A DNA stretch of 51,564 nucleotides from Clostridia bacterium. GTDB lineage: Bacteria > Bacillota > Clostridia > Christensenellales > Borkfalkiaceae. The stretch spans positions 1-51,564 of the forward strand of contig CAAGJM010000030.1 in assembly GCA_900770185.1 (NCBI GenBank). The letters run 5' to 3'. The position numbers and the translations under genes were made by a program. This document shows, in pieces, positions 7,288-14,690 of this stretch (positions are counted from its first letter, which is position 1; each line of letters starts with the position of its first letter). The notes under the pieces were generated by a model that saw only the letters and a program-made list of their open reading frames with translations, had not been told where the DNA came from and did not search any database.

Positions 7288-7923
7288 GTGATTGATATGG
7301 CTATATTTTTAATTGTTTTTTTGCTTTGTATGATGCTGTCGAACAAATCTGGCAGCGGTTTAAAGCAAATTTTGTCCGATATAGACTTGGAAACGGTTAA
7401 GCCCTTGCTTAGCCTTTTCGGCGTTGACGAAAGCGCGCTCGACGCGTTAAGCGGCGAAAATTTGCAAGATTTGTTGAACGGAAACGGCGATATTTTATCG
7501 CTTATAAAAACCTTGCTTCCGATAATTTCAGCCGCCTACTCCGCAATTAAAGGGTTCGGCGGGCAAGAAAACGCCCTTCAAGGCGATTCAAACGGGTATG
7601 GGAACGGCAACTTTGCCGATAGCAGTTTTGCAGATAACGGGAATTTTGGCAACCCCGCCGCAAGTTACGGCGCGGGGAACTGCGGCGAATATAGCGGCGG
7701 CAATAATAACCGCGGGTTTAGCAATACCGGCGGCGGCTTTAATAACGGCGGGTTTAGCAATATCGGCGGCAGTTACAACGGGTATAATAACAACTACGAT
7801 AACGGCGGCAATTCGGGCGGTAGATTTAGCGCCGACCCGCCCGATAGCGGCGGACTTAACCCCGTTAAAGACCTATTATCCCCCGACAACTTGTCCGACT
7901 TAGAAGAGTGTTTTAGCATTTAA
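7288..7923 (+). CDS. Membrane-anchored Gly/Asn-rich protein of unknown function
   Basis: A 211-residue protein. An N-terminal hydrophobic segment covers residues 4-18 (MAIFLIVFLLCMML). A helical region of about 25-95 follows (VKPLLSLFGVDESALDALSG, then LIKTLLPIISAAYSAIKGFG), and then a strongly biased Gly/Asn/Ser/Tyr-rich segment of about 100-185 made of GGFNNGGFSN-type imperfect repeats. The end is acidic. I begin it at GTG 7288; the ATG at 7297 is an alternative. Neither has a Shine-Dalgarno; a TATATT at 7277-7282 suggests a near-leaderless transcript. The composition recalls spore-coat or self-assembling proteins, which is inference only. Confidence 0.65.
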   Translation: MIDMAIFLIVFLLCMMLSNKSGSGLKQILSDIDLETVKPLLSLFGVDESALDALSGENLQDLLNGNGDILSLIKTLLPIISAAYSAIKGFGGQENALQGDSNGYGNGNFADSSFADNGNFGNPAASYGAGNCGEYSGGNNNRGFSNTGGGFNNGGFSNIGGSYNGYNNNYDNGGNSGGRFSADPPDSGGLNPVKDLLSPDNLSDLEECFSI

Positions 7924-7947
7924 CAGCATAATTCACATAGGCATACA

Positions 7948-7977
7948 AACCGCCCGCCTTTTGCAAGGCGGGCGGTT
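7948..7977 (+). terminator. Strong hairpin after the 7288 gene
   Basis: A perfect 13-bp stem: AACCGCCCGCCTT (7948-7960), loop TTGC, AAGGCGGGCGGTT (7965-7977). The T tract is poor (TAACGTTGTTAAAATTTTT), so it may also simply protect the 3' end. Confidence 0.65.
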
Positions 7978-8039
7978 AACGTTGTTAAAATTTTTATGGA
8001 ACTTATCTTTATAAAAAGCGGCGGGAGCAAGCCCCCGCC

Positions 8040-8255
8040 CTACGTTAAGTATACGAGTTTTATCAATTCCGACCGCATTTAACTTCCGCGTTCGTTTCCA
8101 CGAGACCTTTCACTGCGTTCAAGGTGACATAAGTGGCTAGTGGTTAGTGGGTAGAGATTAGTGGCAAACCTCGTTTGCTTTTTATGAGCCGACCGCATTT
8201 AACTTCCGCGTTCGTTTCCACGAGATTCTTCGTTTCACTCAGAATGACAATTACT
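8040..8255. repeat. Interspersed intergenic repeat, two partial copies in tandem
   Basis: The CGACCGCATTTAACTTCCGC...GTTTCCACGAGA module occurs at about 8068-8106 and again at about 8189-8226, separated by TTAGTGG-type simple repeats. It is the same family as at 6674. The rest of 7924-8324 shows no gene. Confidence 0.75.
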
Positions 8256-8324
8256 GTTTTATCTGAGTGCGGCGGGGAGACGCTTTGCGCTAAGAGTTAA
8301 ATTTTTTGCGTTAATAAGAACGAG

Positions 8325-9575
8325 TTAGCGGAGTGCGGCGACGAGCGCCGTTCCCGTTTCGGCGGTTTTAACGCGGGGGCTTGTTTTTTCGGTTATGCCG
8401 ACGCCGTGAATGGATATGCCCGATAGCGGAAAGTAAAGTTTATCGGTGGTAAGTTTGACCGCGCTGCCGTCCGAGTTTTTATAGGTGGACTGCATTATCC
8501 CCTTGCCGTAAGTTTTGTAAACGCCGCCGCTCCCTTCAACGTAAACCGTAAGCCCGCCAAAGCCCGACTTATCGGCGTAATCGAGAAGCGCGCCCGTTAA
8601 AGCCTCGCTTGCGGAAGCCGTGCCGCTATCCGTCAAAACGCTGAATTTTTCGATATTATAGTTGTAAAACTCGGAATTTTTGCCGTAGAATTCCGAACGC
8701 CTGCCGTACTTGTTTTCGGCGTAACTTATCATAAACTTTTCGTCGGTCGTCGGCGTTAAAAGCGCGGCAACTTCCGTTAAAATACTCATATACCCGCCGC
8801 CGTTTCCGCGCAAATCGAATATAAGGTGCGTTTTTTTGCCCTCCTTCATTTTTTGAAGAGCGTATTTTAGTTGCCCCACCGATCCCGCCAACCCGCTTTT
8901 CGTTCCGCTGAACGAATCGTAACGGATATAAAAGGAAGATAAGTCGCTAAGATACGGCTCGTCTGAAATTTTAGCCGCCGAAATATCTCCGCCGATCGTC
9001 GACAAAAACGAATAATATCCGCTACCGTCGCCGAACTTGACATATGTGCGCGTATAGTTTGATTTTTGCAATGTATAGCTCGCTTTCGTTTCGCCGTAAC
9101 TAAGGGTTAAATCGATACTGACGCCGCTTGCGACCCGGTCCAAGTCCGCCAAAAATTCCGCGGCGGAAGCGACCTGTTTTTCGCCCGAGCCGACGTTATA
9201 TTTAACGATAACGCCGCCTTCTTTAACCCCCGCTTTTTCGGCGGGAGAGTTGCCTAAAACCCTTGCGATTTCAAGCGTTTCGCGGTTAATCTGAACGCCG
9301 ATGCCGGCGGAACTACCCTTAGCGGCGTTTTGAACGTTTTGGTACGTTTCTTTGCTTTGATATCCCGAATAATCGTCCAAAAGCGCGTTCGATATTTTGT
9401 CGATTATTCCGTCTTCCTCAAAAAGATAATACTTTTTATACTTTTCGATAAGATTGACCGCCGCGCGCGAGTCTGCGCTCATCGAAAACGTTTTGGTTAA
9501 AAACCCGAGACCGAACGCGCCCGCAAGCGCGACCGCGCAAAGTACAGAAACGATAATTTTTTTACTTTTTTTCAT
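8325..9575 (-). CDS. S41-family C-terminal processing peptidase with PDZ domain
   Basis: A 416-residue exported serine protease. An N-terminal membrane anchor or signal covers about residues 6-28 (IIVSVLCAVALAGAFGLGFL), the PDZ domain about 85-165 (SAGIGVQINRETLEIARV, GNSPAEKAGVKEGGVIVKYN), and the S41 catalytic domain the rest. It has the HLIFDLRGNGGGY strand, the nucleophile region DSGTASASEAL and the downstream lysine in TYGKG. In sporulating Firmicutes such CtpA/CtpB-type proteases cleave periplasmic or intermembrane regulators. The substrate here is unknown. The start has a modest GGTGA ribosome binding site. It lies alone, downstream of the CdaR-like gene. Confidence 0.9.
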   Translation of the reverse strand: MKKSKKIIVSVLCAVALAGAFGLGFLTKTFSMSADSRAAVNLIEKYKKYYLFEEDGIIDKISNALLDDYSGYQSKETYQNVQNAAKGSSAGIGVQINRETLEIARVLGNSPAEKAGVKEGGVIVKYNVGSGEKQVASAAEFLADLDRVASGVSIDLTLSYGETKASYTLQKSNYTRTYVKFGDGSGYYSFLSTIGGDISAAKISDEPYLSDLSSFYIRYDSFSGTKSGLAGSVGQLKYALQKMKEGKKTHLIFDLRGNGGGYMSILTEVAALLTPTTDEKFMISYAENKYGRRSEFYGKNSEFYNYNIEKFSVLTDSGTASASEALTGALLDYADKSGFGGLTVYVEGSGGVYKTYGKGIMQSTYKNSDGSAVKLTTDKLYFPLSGISIHGVGITEKTSPRVKTAETGTALVAALR

Positions 9576-9633
9576 ATTTCACCGTTTAAGGAAAATATTC
9601 CCCGTTAAAATTCAGTAAAGCCGCAAACGCCGC

Positions 9634-10662
9634 TTAGTCCGCCATTTTATTCAGCGTGTACAAAAGTTTAAAGGTAACCGCGCCGTTAAAGTCGCGCACG
9701 TCTATACCCGTTATGCGCTCGATTTTATCGAGCCGATACATAAGGGTGTTGCGGTGCAAAAACATTGCGCGCGCCGTTTCGCTTACGTTTAAATCGTTAT
9801 CTAAAAACGCGATGGCGGTTTTTACGAGTTCGTCGTCCTTTAAAACGGACTTGCCATCCGCGCCGAGCAAAACGTCGGTAAGTTCCGCCGCTTTTTTACG
9901 CGGAAGTTCCTCTATTATTTTACACAAAACGTAGTCTTTATATGAGTAAACGCTCTTATTCTCTTTCAAAAACCCGCTGATGCGCTTTGCGGAAAGCGCG
10001 TCGCCGTAGCTTAGCGCGGCGTAAGAAAAATCTTTGACAAAGCCCCCTATATACCCGCGCGCTTTTATGCCCGTTTCTTCGAACAGCGTTTGCAATATTA
10101 AGGATACGTACTTTACGGGCGGCTCTTCTTCGCCTTCCGAAAAAGAAGCGAGCGCAACCCCGCCCTCAACAAGCACCGCTACGTCAGACCCGTTTATAGA
10201 ATAATCGTTTAAAAAGTCTTTAATTTCTTGGAGTTTATCGCCGTCCGCCGTGAATAAAGTGACGTAAGCCTTCGTTTCGGGCATAGAAAACTTTTCCATA
10301 ACGGCGCGGGTTCTCCGCCTTGAAATTTCGCCCGTGACCGCCGCCGCCACCGCTTCGAGATAACTAAGCTCTAACCCGTCCGTCCGCCTGGCTTCGAGAT
10401 AGTCGGCTATAAACAGCGCGTAATTTTTATACACCCCGCCGCCGCCGAACAATATGCCCACGTACTTTTCGCCGTTAAAGTCGAACTTAAAATAAGTTTT
10501 GCCGTCGCCGCCGAAAAACTCGCCGTCAAACTCCGGCAAATCCTGCGGAACGTAGTCTTTGCGGGTGGAAATATAGTCGCCGCCGTTAATCGCCGCCAAA
10601 TCTATATCTATCCCCGTTTTGCTTTTAAGCGCGCAAACCGTCCTTAATAATTCTTTATCCAT
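9634..10662 (-). CDS. CdaR/PucR-type transcriptional regulator
   Basis: A 342-residue regulator. The C-terminal PucR-type HTH (about residues 283-340, DNDLNVSETARAMFLHRNTLMYRLDKIERITG) is characteristic of the CdaR/PucR family. Upstream lies a GGDEF-like diverged domain typical of the family (about 125-260). The N-terminal part would be the sensing region and has no membrane segment. Such proteins often govern sugar-acid or purine use. The start has AAAGGAAAGA. A TTGAAA-17-TATAAT promoter and a perfect 21-bp palindrome lie just upstream, suggesting autoregulation. The next gene on the same strand codes for an S41 protease; no metabolic target gene is adjacent. Confidence 0.88.
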   Translation of the reverse strand: MDKELLRTVCALKSKTGIDIDLAAINGGDYISTRKDYVPQDLPEFDGEFFGGDGKTYFKFDFNGEKYVGILFGGGGVYKNYALFIADYLEARRTDGLELSYLEAVAAAVTGEISRRRTRAVMEKFSMPETKAYVTLFTADGDKLQEIKDFLNDYSINGSDVAVLVEGGVALASFSEGEEEPPVKYVSLILQTLFEETGIKARGYIGGFVKDFSYAALSYGDALSAKRISGFLKENKSVYSYKDYVLCKIIEELPRKKAAELTDVLLGADGKSVLKDDELVKTAIAFLDNDLNVSETARAMFLHRNTLMYRLDKIERITGIDVRDFNGAVTFKLLYTLNKMAD

Positions 10663-10713
10663 TCTTTCCTTTTGGTTGCGGGGTTAAAGACCGCCAAAAC
10701 CTTTAAATTGCCT

Positions 10714-10734
10714 TTTTGTGCAAGTTGCACAAAA
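10714..10734. promoter_or_regulatory. Perfect 21-bp operator-like palindrome
   Basis: TTTTGTGCAA, a central G, then TTGCACAAAA: a perfect 10-bp dyad. It covers about +2 to +22 of the CdaR-like gene transcript, just after the -10 (10748-10743). That position is classic for a repressor site. Confidence 0.75.
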
Positions 10735-10742
10735 TTTATTTT

Positions 10743-10771
10743 ATTATATAACAGAACTCTCCGTTTTTCAA
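10743..10771 (-). promoter_or_regulatory. Promoter of the CdaR-like gene
   Basis: Minus strand: -35 TTGAAA (10771-10766), 17-bp spacer, -10 TATAAT (10748-10743). Confidence 0.75.
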
Positions 10772-11032
10772 GCGGTTTACCGCTATTTCACCTGATTTTT
10801 AACGACAAAATGCGCGTTAAAATTCCCGCACCCGCCTAAAACGATATGCCGATAGCGCAAAAACAGCGCAAAAAACGGGCGGCAACGGCACAAAAAGCGC
10901 GGTAATACTACCCGCAACAAAACGGCAACGGCGCATAGCGGCGCGACGGTAAAGCAAAATTTTTGCAAGCGAAAAGGCGCCGCCCGCTATGGGCAACGCC
11001 TTTTTAAGTTTAATTTTCAGTTTTATTCGACC
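10772..11032. other. Intergenic region with a terminator, no supported gene
   Basis: Between the CdaR-like promoter and the ABC ATPase gene I see only the hairpin at 10972-11005. A 61-codon minus-strand frame here lacks a ribosome binding site and family features. Confidence 0.6.
10972..11005 (-). terminator. Terminator after the sugar ABC ATPase gene
   Basis: AAAAGGCG and CGCCTTTTT arms enclose a second GCCC/GGGC stem. T tracts are on both sides, so it can act in both directions. Confidence 0.7.
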
Positions 11033-12391
11033 TTAGCCTTTCTTTTCGCTCTTTTCGTTCTTTTTAGCTTCGGCGGCTGCTTTTTTTGCTTCCGCGGCGG
11101 CTGCTTTCTGAGCGGCAAGTTCGGCTTTTTTAGCTTCTTCTTCCGCTTGTTTAGCGGCTCTTTCGGCGCGGCGTTCGTTTTCAACGACGGGAACGTAAGC
11201 TTTGGTGCCTTCGCCTTCTAATATAGAAAGTTCGGTTTCTTTATCGAACAGGTGAGAGTGCATAATATCGATTGCAAGTTTGATGCGCTGATCGGTTTCG
11301 GTAACGGAACGAGAGTCAACCTTCGCTATCATCTGAGTGTTGTTTTCGATAAGCGATTTAATCTGACCTTCTTCAAGTTTTTCTTCCTCATCTTCGTTTT
11401 CGAATACGCAGTAAAGAAGGGTTTCCGCGCCGAGTTTTTCAACTACGTCAACCCTGACGTTGATAATAGTAGAGGGGGAAGCGGAAATAAACGCTTCGTC
11501 GTCGTGGAAATCTTCGGGGCGAACGCCGAATACTACGGGTTTGCCGGTGTTAAGATATTCGTTAAGATTGATGATGGTTGCGGACTTGGTCTTGGGATAT
11601 AAAAGCTTATGACCTTCGAACTCAACGTAAACTTTATCTTTCGTACCCGTTAAAGTCGCGTCGAAGAAGTTCATCTGCGGGGTGCCGATGAAGCCTGCAA
11701 CGAACAAGTTTGCGGGATAATCGTAAAGTTTCTGCGGAGCGTCAACCTGCTGAATAAAGCCGTCTTTCATAACGACGATTCTCGTACCCATGGTCATTGC
11801 TTCGACCTGGTCGTGAGTAACGTAAATGAAAGTGGTGGCCAAACGGTGGTGAAGTTTGGTTATTTCGGTACGCATCTGCGCGCGGAGTTTCGCGTCCAAG
11901 TTGGAAAGGGGTTCGTCGAGAAGGAATACTTTCGGTTCACGGACTATCGCCCTGCCGAGCGCAACCCTTTGTCTTTGACCGCCGGAAAGAGCCTTAGGCT
12001 TTCTTTGAAGGTAGGTTTCAAGACCTAAGATACGAGCCGCTTCTTTAACCCTTGCGTCGATTTCCGCTCTGGGCATTTTGCGAAGTTTAAGACCGAACGC
12101 CATGTTGTCGTAAACGCTCATGTGCGGGTAAAGCGCGTAGTTCTGGAAAACCATCGCGATGTCCCTGTCTTTGGGCTGAACGGTGTTTACGAGTTTGCCG
12201 TCGATGTAAAGTTCGCCGTCGCTTATCTCTTCAAGCCCCGCTATCATACGGAGGGTGGTGGACTTACCGCAGCCCGAAGGGCCGACGAATACGATGAACT
12301 CTTTGTCTTGAATATCAAGGGTGAAGTCGGTAACCGCAACGACGCCCGATTGATAGACTTTGTAGATGTCTTTAAGTAATAAACTTGCCAT
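11033..12391 (-). CDS. Sugar ABC transporter ATPase, MsmX/UgpC type, with Lys/Ala-rich tail
   Basis: A 452-residue CUT1-type carbohydrate importer ATPase. Walker A is GPSGCGKST (about residues 38-46), followed by a Q-loop in MVFQNYALYPHMSVYDNMAFG, the signature LSGGQRQRVALGRA and Walker B VFLLDEPLSNLDAKLR. A C-terminal regulatory TOBE-like region covers about 240-375. After about residue 400 there is a charged low-complexity tail of some 50 residues (AAKQAEEEAKKAELAAQKAA style), not part of the usual protein. It stands alone with no permease or binding protein nearby, as for MsmX, which serves several importers. The ribosome binding site AAGGAGAAACAAG is good. Confidence 0.92.
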   Translation of the reverse strand: MASLLLKDIYKVYQSGVVAVTDFTLDIQDKEFIVFVGPSGCGKSTTLRMIAGLEEISDGELYIDGKLVNTVQPKDRDIAMVFQNYALYPHMSVYDNMAFGLKLRKMPRAEIDARVKEAARILGLETYLQRKPKALSGGQRQRVALGRAIVREPKVFLLDEPLSNLDAKLRAQMRTEITKLHHRLATTFIYVTHDQVEAMTMGTRIVVMKDGFIQQVDAPQKLYDYPANLFVAGFIGTPQMNFFDATLTGTKDKVYVEFEGHKLLYPKTKSATIINLNEYLNTGKPVVFGVRPEDFHDDEAFISASPSTIINVRVDVVEKLGAETLLYCVFENEDEEEKLEEGQIKSLIENNTQMIAKVDSRSVTETDQRIKLAIDIMHSHLFDKETELSILEGEGTKAYVPVVENERRAERAAKQAEEEAKKAELAAQKAAAAEAKKAAAEAKKNEKSEKKG

Positions 12392-12421
12392 CTTGTTTCT
12401 CCTTAAATAAATTTCTGTTAT

Positions 12422-12450
12422 AGTTTAACGCCGACGCGCCGTTTTTACAA
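12422..12450 (-). promoter_or_regulatory. Promoter of the sugar ABC ATPase gene
   Basis: Minus strand: -35 TTGTAA (12450-12445), 17-bp spacer, -10 TAAACT (12427-12422). Confidence 0.5.
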
Positions 12451-12567
12451 TGTACAAACCGCACAAAAAATTGACGGTTTCGGCCTTTCACACCCGTTAA
12501 AACGCTTTAAACGCCCGTACGCTAAAACGCCGCCTGCCGTGTAAGCCGCGATATTTTACCGAAATCG

Positions 12568-12596
12568 TTGCAAAACGCGCGAAATAGTTGTATTAT
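12568..12596 (+). promoter_or_regulatory. Promoter of the OTC-like gene
   Basis: -35 TTGCAA (12568-12573), 17-bp spacer, -10 TATTAT (12591-12596), giving a leader of about 80 nt. Confidence 0.6.
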
Positions 12597-12684
12597 TATA
12601 ATGTATTTTCGCACAACGTATAGCACGACATATAGCGGCACGTAATAGTATGCGCAACCTTTGCCCCGCTTATAAGGAGTTTTT

Positions 12685-13584
12685 ATGGATTTTTCAAAAC
12701 GCACGCTCAACCCCTTTGAAAACAAAACCTGCTTTTTATCGCTTAAAAGTTTAAGCACGGAAGAACTTAAAGAACTTATCGACCGCGCCGTCGAATTAAG
12801 CGCGATGCGCGCCGTTAAAGAGCAGTCCGCTACCCTTAAAGGGCGTTACGTTTTACTCGTCACCAAAAACGAATATCCGAACGTTAAAATAAACTTTCAG
12901 ATTGCCGTTAAAGAACTTGGAGGCACGCCGATAGTCGCGTCCGTTTCGGGCGAGGCGATAGAAGAGTTTATCGACGATGAAGAGTATTTAAAGGCTTTAA
13001 CCGCGTGCGGACTTTTCGCGGTGGTTATTTCTACCAAAAAGACGGGCGACGCGGGCGCGTTCGAGTCGTCCATCGGCGTACCGGTAATAAACGCCAACGC
13101 GACTAACAGTCCGATAGAAGGGTTATCTGCGGTTATGGCGGCAAAAACCCGTTTCCAGCGCATAAACGGTCTGAACGTTACGTTTGCGGGGCACTTCGAC
13201 TATGAAAACAACTCGGTTTTGTGCGCCTTTTCTAAACTCGGCGCGAATATAACCCTGCTTACTTCTATAGAGTGCGCGCCGAAAAGCGAAGAGTTAGAGT
13301 ATTTAAGCCAATTTTCACGCGTTGTAGCGGTAAGCGATAAACGCGAAGCTTTTAAAAACGCCGACCTTTTGTACCTCGGCGGCGCGCAGGAAGGATTATA
13401 TATAGACGAAAGCGACCTTGACCTTTTGCCCGCTTACGCAAGCGTTTCGGGTCCGGTGCCCGTTTCGCCGTCGCTTATATCCAAACCCGCGCTGAAAAAT
13501 AAAAACTGCCTGTTTTCGCTGCAAGCGGAAAACGGCGTGCACGCGAGTAAGGCTGTTCTTTCGGCTTTTGCCGAAAAAGCATAA
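12685..13584 (+). CDS. Ornithine carbamoyltransferase homologue lacking catalytic motifs
   Basis: A 299-residue protein with the carbamoyltransferase fold along its length. It shows CFLSLKSLSTEELKELI at the start, the F-x-x-A-x-x-ELGG segment, GVPVINANAT, the FAGHFDYENNS strand and loop, and the LQAENGVHASKAVL end that matches the QAENRLH ending of ArgF. The key sites are gone. The carbamoyl-phosphate motif S-T-R-T-R is Y64-P-N-V-K68, HPxQ is S142-P-I-E145, and the HCLP loop is shortened and absent. It is therefore probably a non-catalytic paralogue or an enzyme with a new substrate. Good ribosome binding site (AAGGAGTTTTT). It stands as a single gene with its own promoter. Confidence 0.8.
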   Translation: MDFSKRTLNPFENKTCFLSLKSLSTEELKELIDRAVELSAMRAVKEQSATLKGRYVLLVTKNEYPNVKINFQIAVKELGGTPIVASVSGEAIEEFIDDEEYLKALTACGLFAVVISTKKTGDAGAFESSIGVPVINANATNSPIEGLSAVMAAKTRFQRINGLNVTFAGHFDYENNSVLCAFSKLGANITLLTSIECAPKSEELEYLSQFSRVVAVSDKREAFKNADLLYLGGAQEGLYIDESDLDLLPAYASVSGPVPVSPSLISKPALKNKNCLFSLQAENGVHASKAVLSAFAEKA

Positions 13585-13633
13585 ATCGGCTTTTTATAAA
13601 ACCGCAAAAAGTCTGGGGGAACGCCGATTTATT
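13583..13633 (+). terminator. Probable terminator after the OTC-like gene
   Basis: AAATCGGC (13583-13590) and GCCGATTT (13623-13630) close a large loop, followed by ATTGTTTT. Long loop, so only moderately convincing. Confidence 0.4.
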
Positions 13634-13706
13634 GTTTTAAGGCTTGCCGAATTATAAACTTGACCGCGACGCGGCGAAAAAATTTTAAAAAACGGCTCAA
13701 AAACGA

Positions 13707-13735
13707 TTGACATCGAAAAAACCGCGTGCTAAAAT
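13707..13735 (+). promoter_or_regulatory. Promoter of the T-box/trpXYZ transcript
   Basis: -35 TTGACA (13707-13712), 17-bp spacer, -10 TAAAAT (13730-13735). Expected start about 13742. Confidence 0.85.
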
Positions 13736-13741
13736 TTAGAA

Positions 13742-14016
13742 AATCAAATTAAACTTGTGATGCAGAGTAGTAACGTATCTTAAAGGGCAAAGAGAGTTTC
13801 GGGTCGGTGTGACGAAACGCCTTGATTTACGCGAATGGACTGCTGAAGGCGACCGAAAGCCGTTAGGGTTAGTAGTAGTCGACGGGTTCCGCACCCGTTA
13901 CAGCGCGGTTTGCGTGTTGGCGCAAATTAAGGTGGGTAATTTATATTACCAATTCGGGTGGTACCGCGATGTTTCGTCCCGTGAACGTATTTTCGTTCAC
14001 GGGCTTTTTTGTTTTT
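13742..14016 (+). ncRNA. Tryptophan-specific T-box riboswitch
   Basis: Hallmarks are the AGTAGTAACGTA loop-E side near 13768, the specifier context GAA-TGG-A at 13833-13839 with TGG (13836-13838) opposing it, and the antiterminator T-box GGGTGGTACCGCG at 13956-13968. An intrinsic terminator at 13978-14016 follows. A UGG specifier reads tRNA-Trp: when it is uncharged, its CCA end pairs with the UGG bulge and the terminator does not form. Downstream genes form a trpXYZ-type ABC importer, so the logic is consistent: tryptophan starvation turns on tryptophan uptake. Confidence 0.93.
13978..14016 (+). terminator. T-box terminator
   Basis: CCCGTGAACG (13978-13987), short loop, CGTTCACGGG (13994-14003), then CTTTTTTGTTTTT. 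The 5' part competes with the antiterminator. Confidence 0.92.
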
Positions 14017-14042
14017 ACAGGAACAAAATGCGGGTGTTATCA

Positions 14043-14515
14043 GAACCCGCAAATTTAACTTAGGAAAGGGGCTTGCTCCTTCCGCCTTTAACCGCTATTT
14101 TACAAAAAGCAAACGAAGATTGCCGCTTCCGCGAGATTCTTCGTTTCGCTGTCGCTACACTCAGAATGACAGAACAATAACTGTCATGTTGAGCGATAAG
14201 CGAAACATCTCGTGCAAACGAACGCAGAATTTAAACGAGGACGGGCTTTAAGAACCCGCAAATTTAACTTAGGGAAGGGGCTTGCCCCTTCCGCCATTAA
14301 CCGCTATTTTACAAAAAGCAAACGAAGATTGCCGCTTCCGCGAGATTCTTCGTTTCGCTGTCGCTACACTCAGAATGACAGAACAATAACTGACATGTTG
14401 AGCGATAAGCGAAACATCTCGTGGAAACGAACGCAGAATTTAAACGAGGACGGGCTTTAAGAACCCGCAAATTTAACTTAGGGAATGGGCTTGCCCCTTC
14501 TGCCTTTAACCACTA
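14043..14515. repeat. 209-bp tandem repeat, two full units and one partial
   Basis: Units begin with GAACCCGCAAATTTAACTTA at 14043, 14252 and 14461 (partial, to about 14515). Spacing is exactly 209 bp. Each full unit contains the CGAGATTCTTCG...TCAGAATGACA module of the interspersed family and a CTTGCYCCTTCCGCC module. It sits inside the trp leader transcript, after the T-box terminator. Open frames here (about 80 codons) are artefacts of the repeat. Confidence 0.9.
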
Positions 14516-14554
14516 CTAATCACCAACCACTAAAATAAAAGGAGATAAACCGAT

Positions 14555-14650
14555 ATGTTTAAACGATGGCGCAACAAACAAATTAAATCAGTTAGATTAA
14601 CCGTTACCCCGTTCGGCTTTATCGCCGTCGTATTGCGGCTTAGCCGCTAA
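14555..14650 (+). CDS. 31-codon ORF in the trp leader
   Basis: ATG at 14555 is preceded by AAAAGGAGATAAACCGAT, a strong ribosome binding site. The predicted peptide has a basic start (MFKRWRNKQIKSVRL) and a hydrophobic second half (TPFGFIAVVLRLSR). Codon 5 is TGG (Trp). It lies 40 bp before trpX in the same transcript. It could be a small membrane peptide, a translation-based sensor, or just a ribosome-loading ORF. The short length and single Trp codon keep this uncertain; the strong ribosome binding site is the main support. Confidence 0.5.
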   Translation: MFKRWRNKQIKSVRLTVTPFGFIAVVLRLSR

Positions 14651-14690
14651 ACCCCGCCTAAAAGGCAAAAAAATTTAAGGAGAAATTAAA

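Noticed and set aside
6674..8255. Regularly recurring intergenic repeats considered as a CRISPR array
   Set aside because: Repeat units are long, diverged, irregularly spaced and lack uniform spacers; no cas genes are present.
10783..10968. 61-codon minus-strand frame rich in hydrophobic residues
   Set aside because: No ribosome binding site and no family features; probably chance.
13809..14063. 84-codon frame on the plus strand
   Set aside because: It covers the T-box riboswitch, whose structure fully explains the sequence.
14009..14460. Two open frames of about 80 codons encoding near-identical peptides
   Set aside because: They lie entirely in the 209-bp tandem repeat, so identity reflects the repeat. 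No ribosome binding site and no protein-like composition.
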